Source: Gymnogyps californianus | Lineage: Eukaryota; Chordata; Aves; Accipitriformes; Cathartidae | DNA: 64,000 bases | Assembly: GCF_018139145.2 (NCBI RefSeq) | Contig: NW_026114279.1 | Coordinates: forward strand, 372,001-436,000 | Direction: 5' to 3' | Shown: positions 26,975-37,833 of the stretch, piece after piece | How positions within the stretch are numbered: position 1 is the first letter of the stretch | Layout of the letters: every line of letters begins with the position of its first letter | Program-made: the position numbers and the translations under genes | The notes under the pieces: generated by a model | Database searches by the model: none | Told to the model about the DNA's origin: nothing | The model's input: only the letters and a program-made list of their open reading frames with translations

Positions 26975-27577
26975 TGTCCTGGTTTCGGCTGGGACAGAGT
27001 TAACTCTCTTCTTAGTAGCTGGTACAGTGCTGTGTTTTGGATTTAGTGTGAGAATGATGTTGATAACACTCTGATGTTTTACTTGTTGCTAAGCAGCGCT
27101 TATCTTAAGCCAAGGACTTTTCAGTTTCCCATGCTCTGCCAGCAAGCAGGTGTGCAAGAAGCTGGGAGGGAGCATAGCCAGGGCAGCTGACCTGAACTAG
27201 CCAAAGGGGTATTCCATACCATGGAACGTCATGCCCAGTATATAAACAGGGGGGAGTTGGCCGGGAGGGGCGGATCGCAGCTCTGGCATTGGTCAGCGGG
27301 TGGTGAACAATTGCATTGTGCATCACTTGTTTTTTTCCCTTCCCCCCCCTTTTTTTGTTATAATAATAATAGTAATGAAAAGGAATATATTTCATTATTA
27401 TTATTGTTAGTATTATATTTTACTTTAGTTATTAAACCGTTCTTATCTCAACCCACGAGTTCTGCCTTCTTTCCTGATTCTCTTCCCCATCCCATCGGGA
27501 GCGGGGGGGGATGGGACACGGGGAGTGAGGAAGCGGCTGTGGGGTGCTTGGCTGCTGAAAGGGGTTAAACCACGACA
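26975..27577 (+). mobile_element. Solo LTR, family B (copy B3), inside ERV-A RT
   Basis: TGTCCTGGTTTCGGCTGGGA to GGTTAAACCACGACA, with a perfect 5-bp duplication TCTAC (26970-26974 and 27578-27582). The TATA box is at about 27239-27246. It is in the same orientation as ERV-A and has no interior. Confidence 0.96.
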
Positions 27578-28128
27578 TCTACACAAAGCAGAAGTTGAGA
27601 TCCCACCCGAGAAACGTCAAGGACCAGGTAAAGAAGTAAAATTTTTAGGCACTTGGTGGATTGCAGGTAGTGCAGCAATTCCACCGGACACCCTAAGTAA
27701 AATAGAACAATTGCAGATACCCCAATCTAGGAAAGAATTACAACAGCTCATGGGTACTTTAGGGTACTGGAGGAAGCATGTACCTGGATTTTCTGTCATT
27801 GCTCGTACACTGTACTGATGCCTGTACCTTTCACGGCAACAGTACTCACTTTTACAAAAGGGAAAACCATGGAAATGGAACCTAGAACATGAAGAGGCAG
27901 TCAAAACCTTAATACAGGAATTAAAAACATATCAATCACTGGGGCCAATTCACCCCCACGATCCTATCACAGCAGAATGGGGTTTTGCAGAACATAGTAC
28001 TTATTGTAATCTATTTCAAACTGGCCCTGACAGACCAAAGAGACCTTTATTATTCAGCTCAACTGCATTTAAAGAAACAGAATAGATATACTCCGAATGG
28101 GAAAAGGGACTTTTGTCTTTATTCCGAG
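27578..28128 (+). pseudogene. pol: ERV-A reverse transcriptase thumb and connection region
   Basis: Continues after B3 with V-K-F-L-G-T-W-W (the conserved LG motif of RT) and the thumb-type segment LQQLMGTLGYWRKHVPGF. In-frame stops occur at about 27816 and 28081. It is cut off by solo LTR A1 at 28129; the rest of the protein continues at 37834. Confidence 0.82.
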
Positions 28129-28562
28129 TGTTGCGAATTAATCTGATAAAATAATGATAAAATTATCAAAATTTGATTCTACATATATAGAAGAGTTATA
28201 AAGCATAGGTTTGTTAAGTTTGAAACAATTAACTATAGAAACTTCACTAGAAATTAATGGCTTTTTGTTAAGTTTGAAACAATGAGGCTATTAAGATAGG
28301 AATGATGTGAAACCTGAAGCGCGAGTGATTAGGTTATCTTGACCTACAAGAAGTTGCTCAAGATTTGGCAAGTCCCACAAGGATTACCAAATAAGGAATA
28401 AAAGACCAAGAGTTCACCCAGAGGACAACCATGAAAATACCGGCAGGGGTCTCCACGACACCCAGAGACCACCGAAGGAGTCCCTTACCAACCCAACACG
28501 CACACGTAATAACTATGTGAATATGGTAACCAGTTCCAGGAAATAGAATGAATACGTATGAT

Positions 28563-29079
28563 TGTTGGAGATATGCTAGAAACAAAAACAAAGGATGCTA
28601 CTTAGTTAACGAGGCGTGACCTTGAGAAGAGATATACGATGACACCATAAGTCAGTGGGTAAAGAAATACCAAGATAAGCACAGGGGCAACCAAAGAGCT
28701 ACTTGAACTGTGAGTGAACTATCCTAATTAACATACTAGAAAACCCGCCCTTAGGTAGGGAGAGCCCCCTACCAACAGAAGCCCCTTCCTCACAGAACAT
28801 GCGCAGTAAAAAAGGAGGACGCTGCGACTTTAAGTGGAGATGAGACTTCCGAGAACCAATAGGAACGAGGGTAACTAAGCGAAACTGTAAAAATAGTGAT
28901 AACTGTTGCTCGAAAGGTATAAAATGCTTTACCGTGTGTTAACCGGGTGTGCTAGCTTTGTGGAGTTACCACCTAGCACCCATCTCTGTGCAGACATGAA
29001 ATAAACAAATATCTCGACTCTGTGTGTTAATCGGCTTTTTTGCACACCGGGTGAAAGAATCCTGATTTTTGGGACAACA
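28563..29079 (+). repeat. ERV-C 5' LTR, 517 bp
   Basis: TGTTGGAGATATG to GGGACAACA. TATAAAA at 28918-28924 and AATAAA at 28999-29004 give a short R region. It differs from the 3' LTR by about 8 substitutions and by two small length differences of 4 and 7 bp. Confidence 0.95.
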
Positions 29080-29082
29080 TTT

Positions 29083-29100
29083 TGGCACCCCAGATGGGAC
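29083..29100 (+). other. ERV-C primer-binding site
   Basis: TGGCACCCCAGATGGGAC starts three bases after the LTR, the position where a tRNA 3' CCA end pairs. I could not assign it to a particular tRNA. It is clearly different from the tRNA-Ser site of ERV-A. Confidence 0.8.
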
Positions 29101-29292
29101 GGCCATAAGGCCTTGCCCGGATCATCTTGCCGTCCCCGACAGCGGACCGGACTGAGCTCCAGCGCGCACCGACCTATTGATCGGGGACTCCTCCGGATTC
29201 CCTCCAAAGCCGGGGCGACAAGCGACTCAAAGGTGCAACGCCGACCAGAGATATTTGTATATCAGGGTGAAAGGGGAATGAATCCTTGGATT

Positions 29293-29300
29293 GGTGAGTA
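29293..29300 (+). other. ERV-C putative splice donor
   Basis: G|GTGAGTA is a near-perfect splice donor (GT at 29294) between the primer site and gag, where simple retroviruses have the donor for the spliced env message. Confidence 0.6.
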
Positions 29301-29347
29301 TAAAATTTAATTACAAATTCAATGACTCCCATGGAAGGTTAAAGGGT

Positions 29348-29601
29348 AAAGTCGCACATAGACGCTCGGCAAGGGGTGCCTTAATTGACCAGGGGTGTCA
29401 GAGCCGAGTGCGCATCAAGTCGCCAGGGGGGCGCATAAAGTCGCACATAGATGTTCGGCAAGGGTTGCCTTAATTGACCGGGGGGGCAGAACTGAGTGCG
29501 CATACTGACCAAGGGGGTCAGAGCGGTACTGATCAAGGGGGGTCACAGTGGAAATTACTGACCAAAGCAGTCAGAGTGGAAATTACTGACCAAGGGAGTC
29601 A
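29348..29601 (+). repeat. ERV-C leader repeats: 89-bp duplication and TGACC-loop-GGTCA array
   Basis: A unit starting AAAGTCGCACATAG occurs at 29348 and 29437 (period 89 bp). Within and after it, six short units of the form TGACC-N5-GGTCA or close to it lie at 29386, 29475, 29506, 29530, 29559 and 29587. The 29506-29520 copy is a perfect 5-bp stem with a 5-nt loop; the others have 3-5 pairs or a wobble. The array ends 30 bp before gag, in the region where gammaretroviruses carry dimerisation and packaging signals. Confidence 0.8.
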
Positions 29602-29630
29602 AAGCCGGCAAATAGGTAAATTCGGTTAAA

Positions 29631-31149
29631 ATGGGATCAAGCCAATCCACGATTCCTCCCTGTAGCCCTTTGGGGTGTATTTTGAAAAATTGGAATAAGT
29701 TTGGGGGAGATCCGATGACTAAAGATAAAATGAAAAGATATTGTAGTCAATGGTGGCTGAATTATAAAATTGGGTGACGATGAGGTCTGGCCAGAAAATG
29801 GATCGGTAAACTATAATGCTATATGACAATTGATGTCGTTTTGCCGTTGGATGGGGACATGGGACGAAGTACCTTATGTTGATGCCTTTATGACTTTGTA
29901 CAGAAAATCTGATATGCGGGAAAAATGTAAGCTAAAGACTGACCTAGTGATGTATACAGCTTCTGAGAAAAAGGAGAGTGGTTGTTGCATAGGCTGTGAT
30001 GATAGAAAGATTGCAGGGGCAGAAGAGCAGAAAGATGTGCAACTGTTAGTCCCGACAGCCCCACCACTATACAAAAGTAGTGCTGGACAATTGCCAATCG
30101 ATCCTAATTTACAATCGGGCAATGAGAATTTTAGCCCCATTTCCAGCCGGACTAGAGGGCACGCTCAACCAGTTGTACAGGCTCCCCTGAGACAAGCAGT
30201 GGGACCGGAAAGACTGCTGGTTTTTATACATGTTCCATTCACTACCTCTGACCTGTTAAATTGGAAACAATCTGTTGGATCCTATAAGGGAAACCCTGAG
30301 GGAGTACATCAACTATTAGAAACTATAATGTTAACACATAATCCCAACTGGGGAGATATACAGGCTCTGCTAAATACATTCTTTGCGGCAGAGGAAAAGA
30401 GAATGGTGATTGAAAGGGCCAGGGAAGAAGGGGGAAGGAGAAACAGGCAAGAAGATTCTGAGGAGTTCCTACCTACTAAAAGGGACCCAGAATGGGATCC
30501 TAATGGGGGGGGAAACGAGGGCTCAACTGAAGCAGTATCAGCAGCTGATACTATATGGGGTTCAGCATGGAGCGCCTAAACCGAAGAATGTGTCTAAGCT
30601 TTATGAGGTAAGGCAGGGTCCAGAGGAAAATCCATCTGCCTTTTACAAAAGGCTACGTGAGGTAGTTAGAAAATGGACGGACTTGAATCCGGATGATGAG
30701 GCAAATCAGAGGATGTTCAATATATGTTGTTTATTGGGTAGTCGACTCAGGATATAAGGAGAAAGTTGCAGAAAGTTGATGGAGCTGGGGGAATGTCGAT
30801 CTCACAATTGATAGAGATAGCGTATAAGGTTTATGACAATGGAGATGAGAGGGAAAGAAAAGAAAAACAGAACAAAATGAAGTTGCAAGCACCTTTGCTG
30901 GCAGCGGCAATAAATGGAAATGATGTCGAAGGGAAGGGTAGAGGAAAAAGTAAAGGAAGAGGAGGATGCGGTGGAATAATGCAGGGAAGAGGACCGCAAA
31001 AATGAACCCCTTTAGGGCTAAATCAGTGTGCGGTCTGTAAACAGGAGGGACACTGGAAGAATGAATGCCTGAAACGAAAGGGGCCAAAGGAACGGGATCA
31101 TGCAGAAAATGCTAATCTTATTATGTTAGAAGATTCAGACAATGAATGA
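29631..31149 (+). pseudogene. gag: ERV-C gag pseudogene (MA, L-domain, CA, NC)
   Basis: Would encode the gamma-type structural polyprotein. The start MGSSQS has the glycine used for myristoylation. A 1-base frameshift occurs near 29779 and a TGA near 29824. Overlapping late-domain motifs P-T-A-P and P-P-L-Y lie at 30052-30072 and would recruit ESCRT partners. The capsid follows, with a frame change in the G-run near 30507. The major homology region begins QGPEENPSAFYKRL (about 30617-30660). A frame break near 30757 and a TGA at 31003 come before one CCHC knuckle (C-x2-C-x4-H-x4-C, about 31029-31070). Gag ends at a TGA at 31147-31149. Confidence 0.92.
31147..31149 (+). promoter_or_regulatory. 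ERV-C gag-pol stop codon, likely readthrough site
   Basis: TGA ends gag and is followed in the same frame by protease-like coding sequence, first AGG GGA CCA GGG. Gammaretroviruses make Gag-Pol by readthrough of one stop with a downstream pseudoknot; the purine-rich start of the next segment fits, but the pseudoknot was not modelled. Confidence 0.65.
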
Positions 31150-32352
31150 AGGGGACCAGGGGAGAACATTAAAGTCTCCCCAGCTGATCCCCTGGTTCCA
31201 GTTAAGCTGGGGAATGAGACCACAGATTTTTTTAATTGACAGTGGGTCTACTCATTCAGTAGTCACCAGTTGTAAAGGACCTCTAAGTAAAGTAACTATA
31301 CCTATTGTTGGGGCAATGGGAAAAAGAACATTAAGGCCATTTTTACAACCAATGGAATGCACAACTGGGGGAGCTAAATTAATTCATGAGTTTCTATACG
31401 TGCCAGAATGCCCCCTACCTTTATTGGGGCGAGATTTATTATGCAAACTAAATGCACAAGTAACCTTTTCTAAGAATGCTGTACAGCTCTATATCCTGCC
31501 TGAAACCGCCTGGAGAGCTCAGATCTGCTTGCTGACAGATGAAACATCGGAAGAAATTGAAGAGAATATTCCAGATGCTGCATTAAATGTGGTAATCCCC
31601 CTGGTATCGGCTTCTAAAAACCCAGGTAAAGCAAAAAACATGAGTCCGATTAAAGTAGAACTAAAAGAGGGGGCAAAACCAGTAAGGGTGCATCAATATC
31701 CTATTAGGCTGGAAGCTCGCAAGGGCCTCGAAGCCCTGATAAATACCTTTATTCAATATGGACTGCTCAGAGAATGTCAATCTGAATACAATACACCGAT
31801 TTTATTGGTGAGAAAGCCTCACTCCCAGGATTACCGATTAGTGCAGGACTTGAGGGCTATAAATCGGATAACCAAAGACATACATCCTACGGTGTCTAAC
31901 CCTTATACTTTGTTAGCGTCTGTACCCGAAAACAATGCCTATTTTACAGTGTTGGACCTAAAAGACGCCTTCTTCTGCATTCCAGTGAATGAACAGAGTC
32001 AAACACTCTTCGCTTTTTGAATGGGAGAATCCGACTACTGGAAGGAAAGGACGACTGTGTTGGACCGTTCTTCCCCAGGGATTTAAAAATAGTCCCACTT
32101 TGTCCGGTGAAGTATTGGCCAAAGAATTAGAACAATGGCAAACTAATAATGATAATGTTACTCTCTTACAGTATGTATGTGGATGATATCTTAATTGGAG
32201 CAGATGATACAGAACAGACTTGTACAGAAGCTACAGTAAGCCTGCTAAACTTTCTGGGACTGGCTGGATACAGGGTCTCGAAGAAGAAGGCGCAAATTGC
32301 GAAGGAGGAAGTCCGGTATCTTGGTTTTAATATATCAAAAGGACAATGAGCA
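31150..32352 (+). pseudogene. pol: ERV-C protease and reverse transcriptase polymerase domain
   Basis: Protease active site L-I-D-S-G-S-T (about 31238-31258), reached after a one-base shift in a T7 run (31226-31233). RT begins about 31640, with LVQDLRAIN and the catalytic segment FTVLDLKDAFF. Another T-run shift is at about 32013-32018. LPQGFKNSP follows. The YVDD catalytic motif is broken by a 4-bp tandem duplication at about 32168-32180, and a TGA lies at 32347. Sequence is otherwise close to gammaretroviral RT. Confidence 0.92.
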
Positions 32353-33628
32353 TTGGGGGAAGAAAGGAAGGAGGCTATATGCCCAATAGCAGTACCAAAA
32401 CCAAAAAAGCAGTTAAGGGGGTTTCTGGGAATGGCTAGATTCTGCCGGATATGGATCCCCAATTTTGGACTTATAGTCAAACCCTTATATGCAGCCACAA
32501 AGGGCCTGGGGGAGTTGTTAGAATGGACTCCAGAGTGTCGGAGTAGTTTTGATGAAATTAAAAGAAAATTGATGGAAGCCCCAGCCTTGGGCCTCCCTGA
32601 TCTGACAAAACCTTTTCAGTTATATGTGCATGAGAGACAGCAAGTGGCCTCTGGGGTAATGACTCAGATGCTTGGAAGTTGGAAAAGGCCAGTAGCCTAT
32701 TTTTCGAAACAATTGGATGAAGTGAGTAAAGGATGGCCGGCTTGTCTTCGAGCTGTAGCCACCACTGCTCTGTTAATCCAGGAAGCCCGGAAGCTCACCT
32801 TGGGACAACCAATAACAGTATTAGTCCCACATGCAGTGGTGGCTATTTTAAAGCAAAAAGGACACCATTGGATTTCTCCAAACAGACTGGCCAAATACCA
32901 AGCTATGCTAATAGATCACAAAGATGTCACTCTAAGTGTAGTATCAACTTTAAACCCTGCCACCTTGTTGCCAATAGCAGAACAAGAACCTTTACATGAT
33001 TGTCTGGCAACTATTGAACAGGTCTATGCCAGCAGGCCAGATCTGAGAGATGAGCCACTAAAAAAATGTGGATTTGGAACTATTTACAGGTGGCAGCAGC
33101 TTTATACAGAATGGAGAAAGAAAAGCTGGATATGCAGTGGTTACCTTATGGGAAGAAATGGAGGCCAAACCTTTACCTCCGAATACCTCGGCACAGAAAG
33201 CTGAAATAGTTGCTCTTACAAAAGCACTTAAAATTGGAAAAGATCGAAAGATCAATCTATATACAGACTCCAGGTACACCTTTGGAGTTGCACATGCTCA
33301 TGGAGCTATTTGGAAGGAACGCAGGCTATTGAATTCCCAGGGAAGCAGTATTAAATATGGACAAGAGATTCTAAATTTGCTTCAGGCTGTACTAGAACCA
33401 AAGGAGGTGGCAATAATCCACTGCAGAGCCCATCAAAAGGGACAGGGAGAAATAACTCAAGGTAACAGGTTGGCTGACCAGGCTGCAAAAAGAGCTGCTT
33501 TGTATGAACCGATAATAGGAGCCCTCATACCTAATAGGAAACCTGATATGAAACCTCCACAATATTCGGAAAAAGAAAATCAGTTGGCAGAAAAATTGAA
33601 GTGTACAAAAAATGAAGAAGGATGGTAG
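32353..33628 (+). pseudogene. pol: ERV-C RT thumb/connection and RNase H
   Basis: An open frame of about 280 codons covers the thumb and connection (L-R-G-F-L-G-M-A and 'RPVAYFSKQLD'). A shift near 33060 leads into RNase H. There the first catalytic position reads F-T-G-G-S-S where the family has F-T-D-G, so the metal-binding Asp is lost. LYTDSRYTF and HCRAHQKGQG remain. It ends in a TAG at 33626-33628 just before integrase. Confidence 0.9.
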
Positions 33629-34722
33629 GTAACCCCGAATCAGCAAGTTCTCACCACAGCCAAAATGATGGAAGCTCTCCTCAAGAAACTACATGAAGAA
33701 ACTCACATGGGAGCCAATGCTATGATAAGCGGTGTTAAGAGATACGCTGTAGGGCCAAAAATGCAGACAAATGCAGATATAATAGTAAAGAGATGTCAAA
33801 CTTGTTGTGCAAATAATCCCAAAACACAAAGAAAGCCGCCAGCAGGTGACGTAAAAAGAGGAATAACCCCTGGGGAATACTGGCAAATAGATTTCTCTGA
33901 ATTACCAAAATGTGGACAGTATAAGTATCTACTTGTTCTAGTGGATACATTTTCCGGATGGCCTGAGGCTTTCCCTTGTCGCAACAATGGGGCTAGGGAA
34001 GTAATTAGGATATTATTAAAAGAAATAATCCCCAGATTTGGAGTACCTGAGGGAGTATCCTCGGACAAAGGACCTCACTTTATTTCGGAAATAATCCAGG
34101 GGGTATCTAAATTCCTCAGGATGAAGTGGGATCTGCATACCCCTTGGAGACCACAGTCCAGTGGGAAGGTAGAAAGGATGAATCAGACCCTTAAAAGACA
34201 AATCTCTAAATTATGTCAAGAAACCCAACTCAAATGGGTAGATATTCTACTAATTGCTTTGATGAGAATTAGGATTACTCCTCGAGTGAGGGAAGGGATA
34301 AGCCCCTTTTTGAAATATTGTATGGAAAACCATATCCCATCACTGAGGTGGGTAGCCAGAGTGATCAGATACACATTAAAGGAGAAGAAATTTTGAAAGA
34401 TTATTTGCTCTCTCTCTCGCGGGTATTATCCTCTTTACACAGATATCTCAACCAGTGGGCTCCGCTTCCTTTGGACTCTCTGGTACATAACTTTAAGCCT
34501 GGAGATCTGGTTTACATCCGGACTTGGAAAGATGAACCACTAAAAGAAAAATGGAAGGGACCTTACCTCGTGCTCTTGACCACATACACCGCAGTAAAAG
34601 TAAAAGGGATCAGCTCCTGGATCCACTATATGAGGGTGAAGGGAGCTCCCCCAAAGGAATTGTGGACATCTGTATCAACGGGAGCGCTAAAGCTAAGACC
34701 TTCTAAAAACTCTATGGGCTAA
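33629..34722 (+). pseudogene. pol: ERV-C integrase
   Basis: Integrase inserts viral DNA into the host genome. HHCC zinc finger: H-E-E-T-H with C-Q-T-C-C (about 33692-33815). Core catalytic residues: D in W-Q-I-D-F, D in S-S-D-K-G-P, and E in G-K-V-E-R-M-N. A frameshift near 34310 separates the core from the C-terminal domain, which has the gamma-type GPY/F module (W-K-G-P-Y, about 34552) and ends at a TAA at 34720-34722. Pol ends about 115 bp before the env start, so the usual gamma pol/env overlap is absent or hidden by indels. Confidence 0.93.
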
Positions 34723-34837
34723 TGAACTATCTATAGTTATAATATTGATCATAGTAACACTGATTGTTTCACTAATAGAGTTACAGGAAAGGACCACTGA
34801 ATACAACGCTCACATGCAAAATGGATTAATAACAACT

Positions 34838-37064
34838 ATGGAGCGTCTGACAAAAATTAACCTGAAATTACTAGTGTTGGTGCTCTTGGGTACCTGTGTG
34901 AACATGTCACGATGGCCATGGACGCAAGCGCATTTCGGATACACTGGTAGTATGGGGCAGAATTCAAAGATAAATGGATTAAACTTATCCACGGTAGTTA
35001 TACACGGTAATGAAATGTTTTTGGAAAACGAGTGGGGTTGGGACCAGGAGGGAACCCCTCATAGGACCCCCCAACTTAGGGCAAAACAAAGGAAAGAGAT
35101 TAAGGTAAGATGCCGAATGACTAACGGAATGAGTTATAAAAAAGCCTCTCAAATTACTGTAAGAGATATCTATAATGGCCCAAAGTCGAATGAGAGTAAT
35201 ACGTTCAAATCAGAACCAAGAGAGAGAATGTTGGCACAATTTCACCTTGACCCAACCAATGTTTGTAATATGTCTGTGGGCCAATAAAAGGGCAGGTAAA
35301 AACCAAACTGCATTGTCGTCTAAGTTTAAGTTAGAAATTACAACTACAAAACAGACCCCCACCCCCACAAGACAAGAAGGTCCGCTGGCTAACTCAGAAA
35401 AATAACTCTAACCACCCAGATAACTAGAGTTGGACCATATGTCATTAAAAGGGTTGGACAACAATGACTTTTGTTTAATCCATCATGGTCCCTCAAATGG
35501 GTAGAACTATCAATGCAGATTAATATCTCTGCAGTTAAACCAGCCTGTTCACCATTCATAAGTGCGTCCTATACAGGATGGTTAGCGTCATTACATGGGC
35601 AGTCTCTTACCCTTCCAAATCAAGCAAAAAGAGATGTAACTGGTATCCTAGGGACAGGATTGGGAGTCTTAAACAGCATAGATATGAAGTACTTGCAAAC
35701 AAACTTAGTACAGCCACACATGATCTAAAAAATTAGAACATCCATTGCGATCCTCCCTGTCAGCTTTAGGAACTCATCAATGGCTGTTATCTGATATATT
35801 GCCTCAGCGGGAAAGGGTTAATGAAAAGGACCACCAATAATCATAGATGCACTTGGTATAGCCCAAAATAATATTCCTCTAGCTCTTAGTTGTATCCAGG
35901 CTCAACTGTGGGTGCAATATACAATAGCAGCAATTGTAAGAGAAGGTGAAGATGGCACCTTACCTACTGAAATTCAGGAAATAATCCGGGAAAAGGCAAC
36001 TGCATTTGAAAGAGAATTCCAGTCATGGTGGTATCTGGGCAATTTCGCTCACAATCCTATCCATAACAAAGCCACGGCCTTTGTCGTAACCATACGGAAT
36101 GCATCAGTAAAAACCATCTACCCTATCATCGCGTTAGGCTTAAATCACAACGGGACTGTACTCTATCCATTAGAGCATAGAGTATGGGCCCAACGAGACA
36201 ATAACAGATGGCAGACTGTTGAAGTTGATGCATGTGTGGTACGGGGACAACAGGGATTTATTTGCAGAAGTAATACCCTCAAAGCTCGAGACATTTGTCT
36301 TGACACTGAGCAAAATGTTTGTCACTTCGAGATACATCCGAAAGAAATCCCTGGAACCGTGCTTATATATGTATTGGGAAAGGATGTGTGTGTATAAGAA
36401 CTCTATGTAATTTTATAGTTGTAGATAATATTACTGTCGGGATAAATAATCACTCAAATACTTGCATTTGTAACTTTACTAACATTATAGGATGTGATTT
36501 CAACTATTCAGCTCCGGTTACAACATATTAGTTGTTGCAACCCAATTATACTTTAGTTAAAGATCTATTGCTTACTTCCATTGGGATGAATTTCACGCCG
36601 GTGAAAAAATTTTTACAACATAATGATCTACGCCAGTTGCTGGAACGTGCCCGAGAAGATGGACAAAGGACTTTAATCACCGTTCACCATGACATAGAAG
36701 AGATATACATCGTGGTTTGGACCGGGTGAAGAAAGATGGAGAACATAGGTGGTGGGAAGCCTTCCTCGGATGGTCACCCAAGGCAACAGGCATTCTTAAT
36801 CTCATGCTACACCCTGTTGTGATCTTGTTATCACTAACATGTTTACTGCTTATAATCATACTGTATTTTAAGGTTTGGTACATGATGAAGCAAATTGCTC
36901 TAATGCAATCACCCAGGGTATGCACGCTCATGACAGAGGGAGATAAATCCCTCAAACTTGAAAACTTCCCTATAAAGGACAGGGGAAAATTCCAGCGAGA
37001 CATATGTCAATGGGAAGGAACCTATGAGCAGTTTTGGAAAATTTTGAAATCTCCCAGAGACTGA
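34838..37064 (+). pseudogene. env: ERV-C env pseudogene, non-gamma architecture
   Basis: Start chosen at 34838 because it gives a signal peptide (MERLTKINLKLLVLVLLGTC). The SU-like part is short (about 265 residues) with N-glycosylation sites. A basic Q-A-K-R before D-V-T-G-I-L-G (about 35627) marks the cleavage site and likely fusion peptide; the upstream Arg of a full furin motif is missing, unlike the ERV-A copy. The TM-like part is long (about 470 residues), Cys-rich in its middle, with a membrane segment near 36800-36875 and a tail of about 55 residues. Frameshifts occur near 35235 and 36720, and stops near 35403, 35726 and 36396. Homologous to ERV-A env. Confidence 0.85.
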
Positions 37065-37127
37065 AGTTTTAGAATGAAAATATCTAAGTGAGACTTATTT
37101 TAAATAAGAACTATTTATCTAAGTCTC

Positions 37128-37139
37128 AAAGGGGGGAAT
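37128..37139 (+). other. ERV-C polypurine tract
   Basis: AAAGGGGGGAAT directly abuts the TG of the 3' LTR, the standard primer position for plus-strand DNA synthesis. Confidence 0.9.
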
Positions 37140-37645
37140 TGTTGGAGATATGCGAGAAACAAAAACAAAGGATGCTACTTAGTTAACGAGGCGTGACCTT
37201 GAGAAGAGAAATATGATGACACCATAAGTCAGTGGGTAAAGAAATACCAAGATAAGCACAGGGGCAACCAAAGAGCTACTTGAACTGTGAGTGAACTATC
37301 CTAATTAACATACTAGAAAACCCACCCTTAGGTAGGGAGAGCCCCCAACCAACAGAAGCCCCTTCCTCACAGAACATGCGCAGTAAAAAAGGAGGACGCT
37401 GCGACTTTAAGTGGAGATGAGACTTCCGAGAACCAATAGGAACGAGGGTAACTAAGCGAAACTGTAAAAATACTGATAACTGTTGCTCGAAAGGTATAAA
37501 ATGCTTTACCGTGTGTTAACCGGGTGTGCTAGCTTTGTGGAGTTACCACCTAGCACCCATCTCTGCGCAGACATGAAATAAACATCTCGACTCTGTGTGT
37601 TAATTGGCTTTTTTGCACACCGGGTGAAAGAATCTTGGAACAACA
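37140..37645 (+). repeat. ERV-C 3' LTR, 506 bp
   Basis: TGTTGGAGATATG to CTTGGAACAACA. TATAAAA at 37495-37501 and AATAAA at 37577-37582. Followed by the TGAT target duplication and then the right piece of solo LTR A1. Confidence 0.95.
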
Positions 37646-37833
37646 TGATCATTCCGGGAAATTTGATGAATATGTATATGATAGGGTAATATAAGCTTTA
37701 GCTGATGAAATACACAGCATGCACGTTAGGCGGAGCGATCCCCCGTGCATCCAGTGCTGAATTAAAGGAGTGCCTGCTTATCTGCATCTCATTGGTGTTG
37801 ATAAGTTCTTTCCGTCTCGTTTGGTGACACAAG

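Larger units (their letters stand above)
28563..37645 (+). mobile_element. ERV-C: full-structure gammaretrovirus-like provirus, 9.1 kb
   Basis: Two complete LTRs (28563-29079, 37140-37645), a perfect 4-bp duplication TGAT (28559-28562 and 37646-37649), primer site, leader, gag, pro-pol, env and polypurine tract are all present in order. Gamma-type features are a Gag starting MGSS, one CCHC knuckle, gag and pol in one frame separated by a single TGA, a GPY/F-type integrase C terminus, and a 4-bp duplication. The env is not of gamma type. All genes carry frameshifts, yet the LTRs differ by only about 8 substitutions and two indels by my eye count. Confidence 0.95.
28129..37829 (+). mobile_element. 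Solo LTR A1, split by provirus ERV-C
   Basis: Left piece 28129-28562 and right piece 37650-37829 together make one LTR of about 614 bp. It begins TGTTGCGAATTAATCTGATA and ends GTTTGGTGACA. Flanks are CGAG (28125-28128) and CAAG (37830-37833): a 4-bp duplication with one CpG-type change. It is homologous over its whole length to the complete 942-bp copy at 59680-60621, relative to which it has internal deletions. It inserted into the ERV-A RT/RNase H region and was later hit by ERV-C. Confidence 0.9.
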
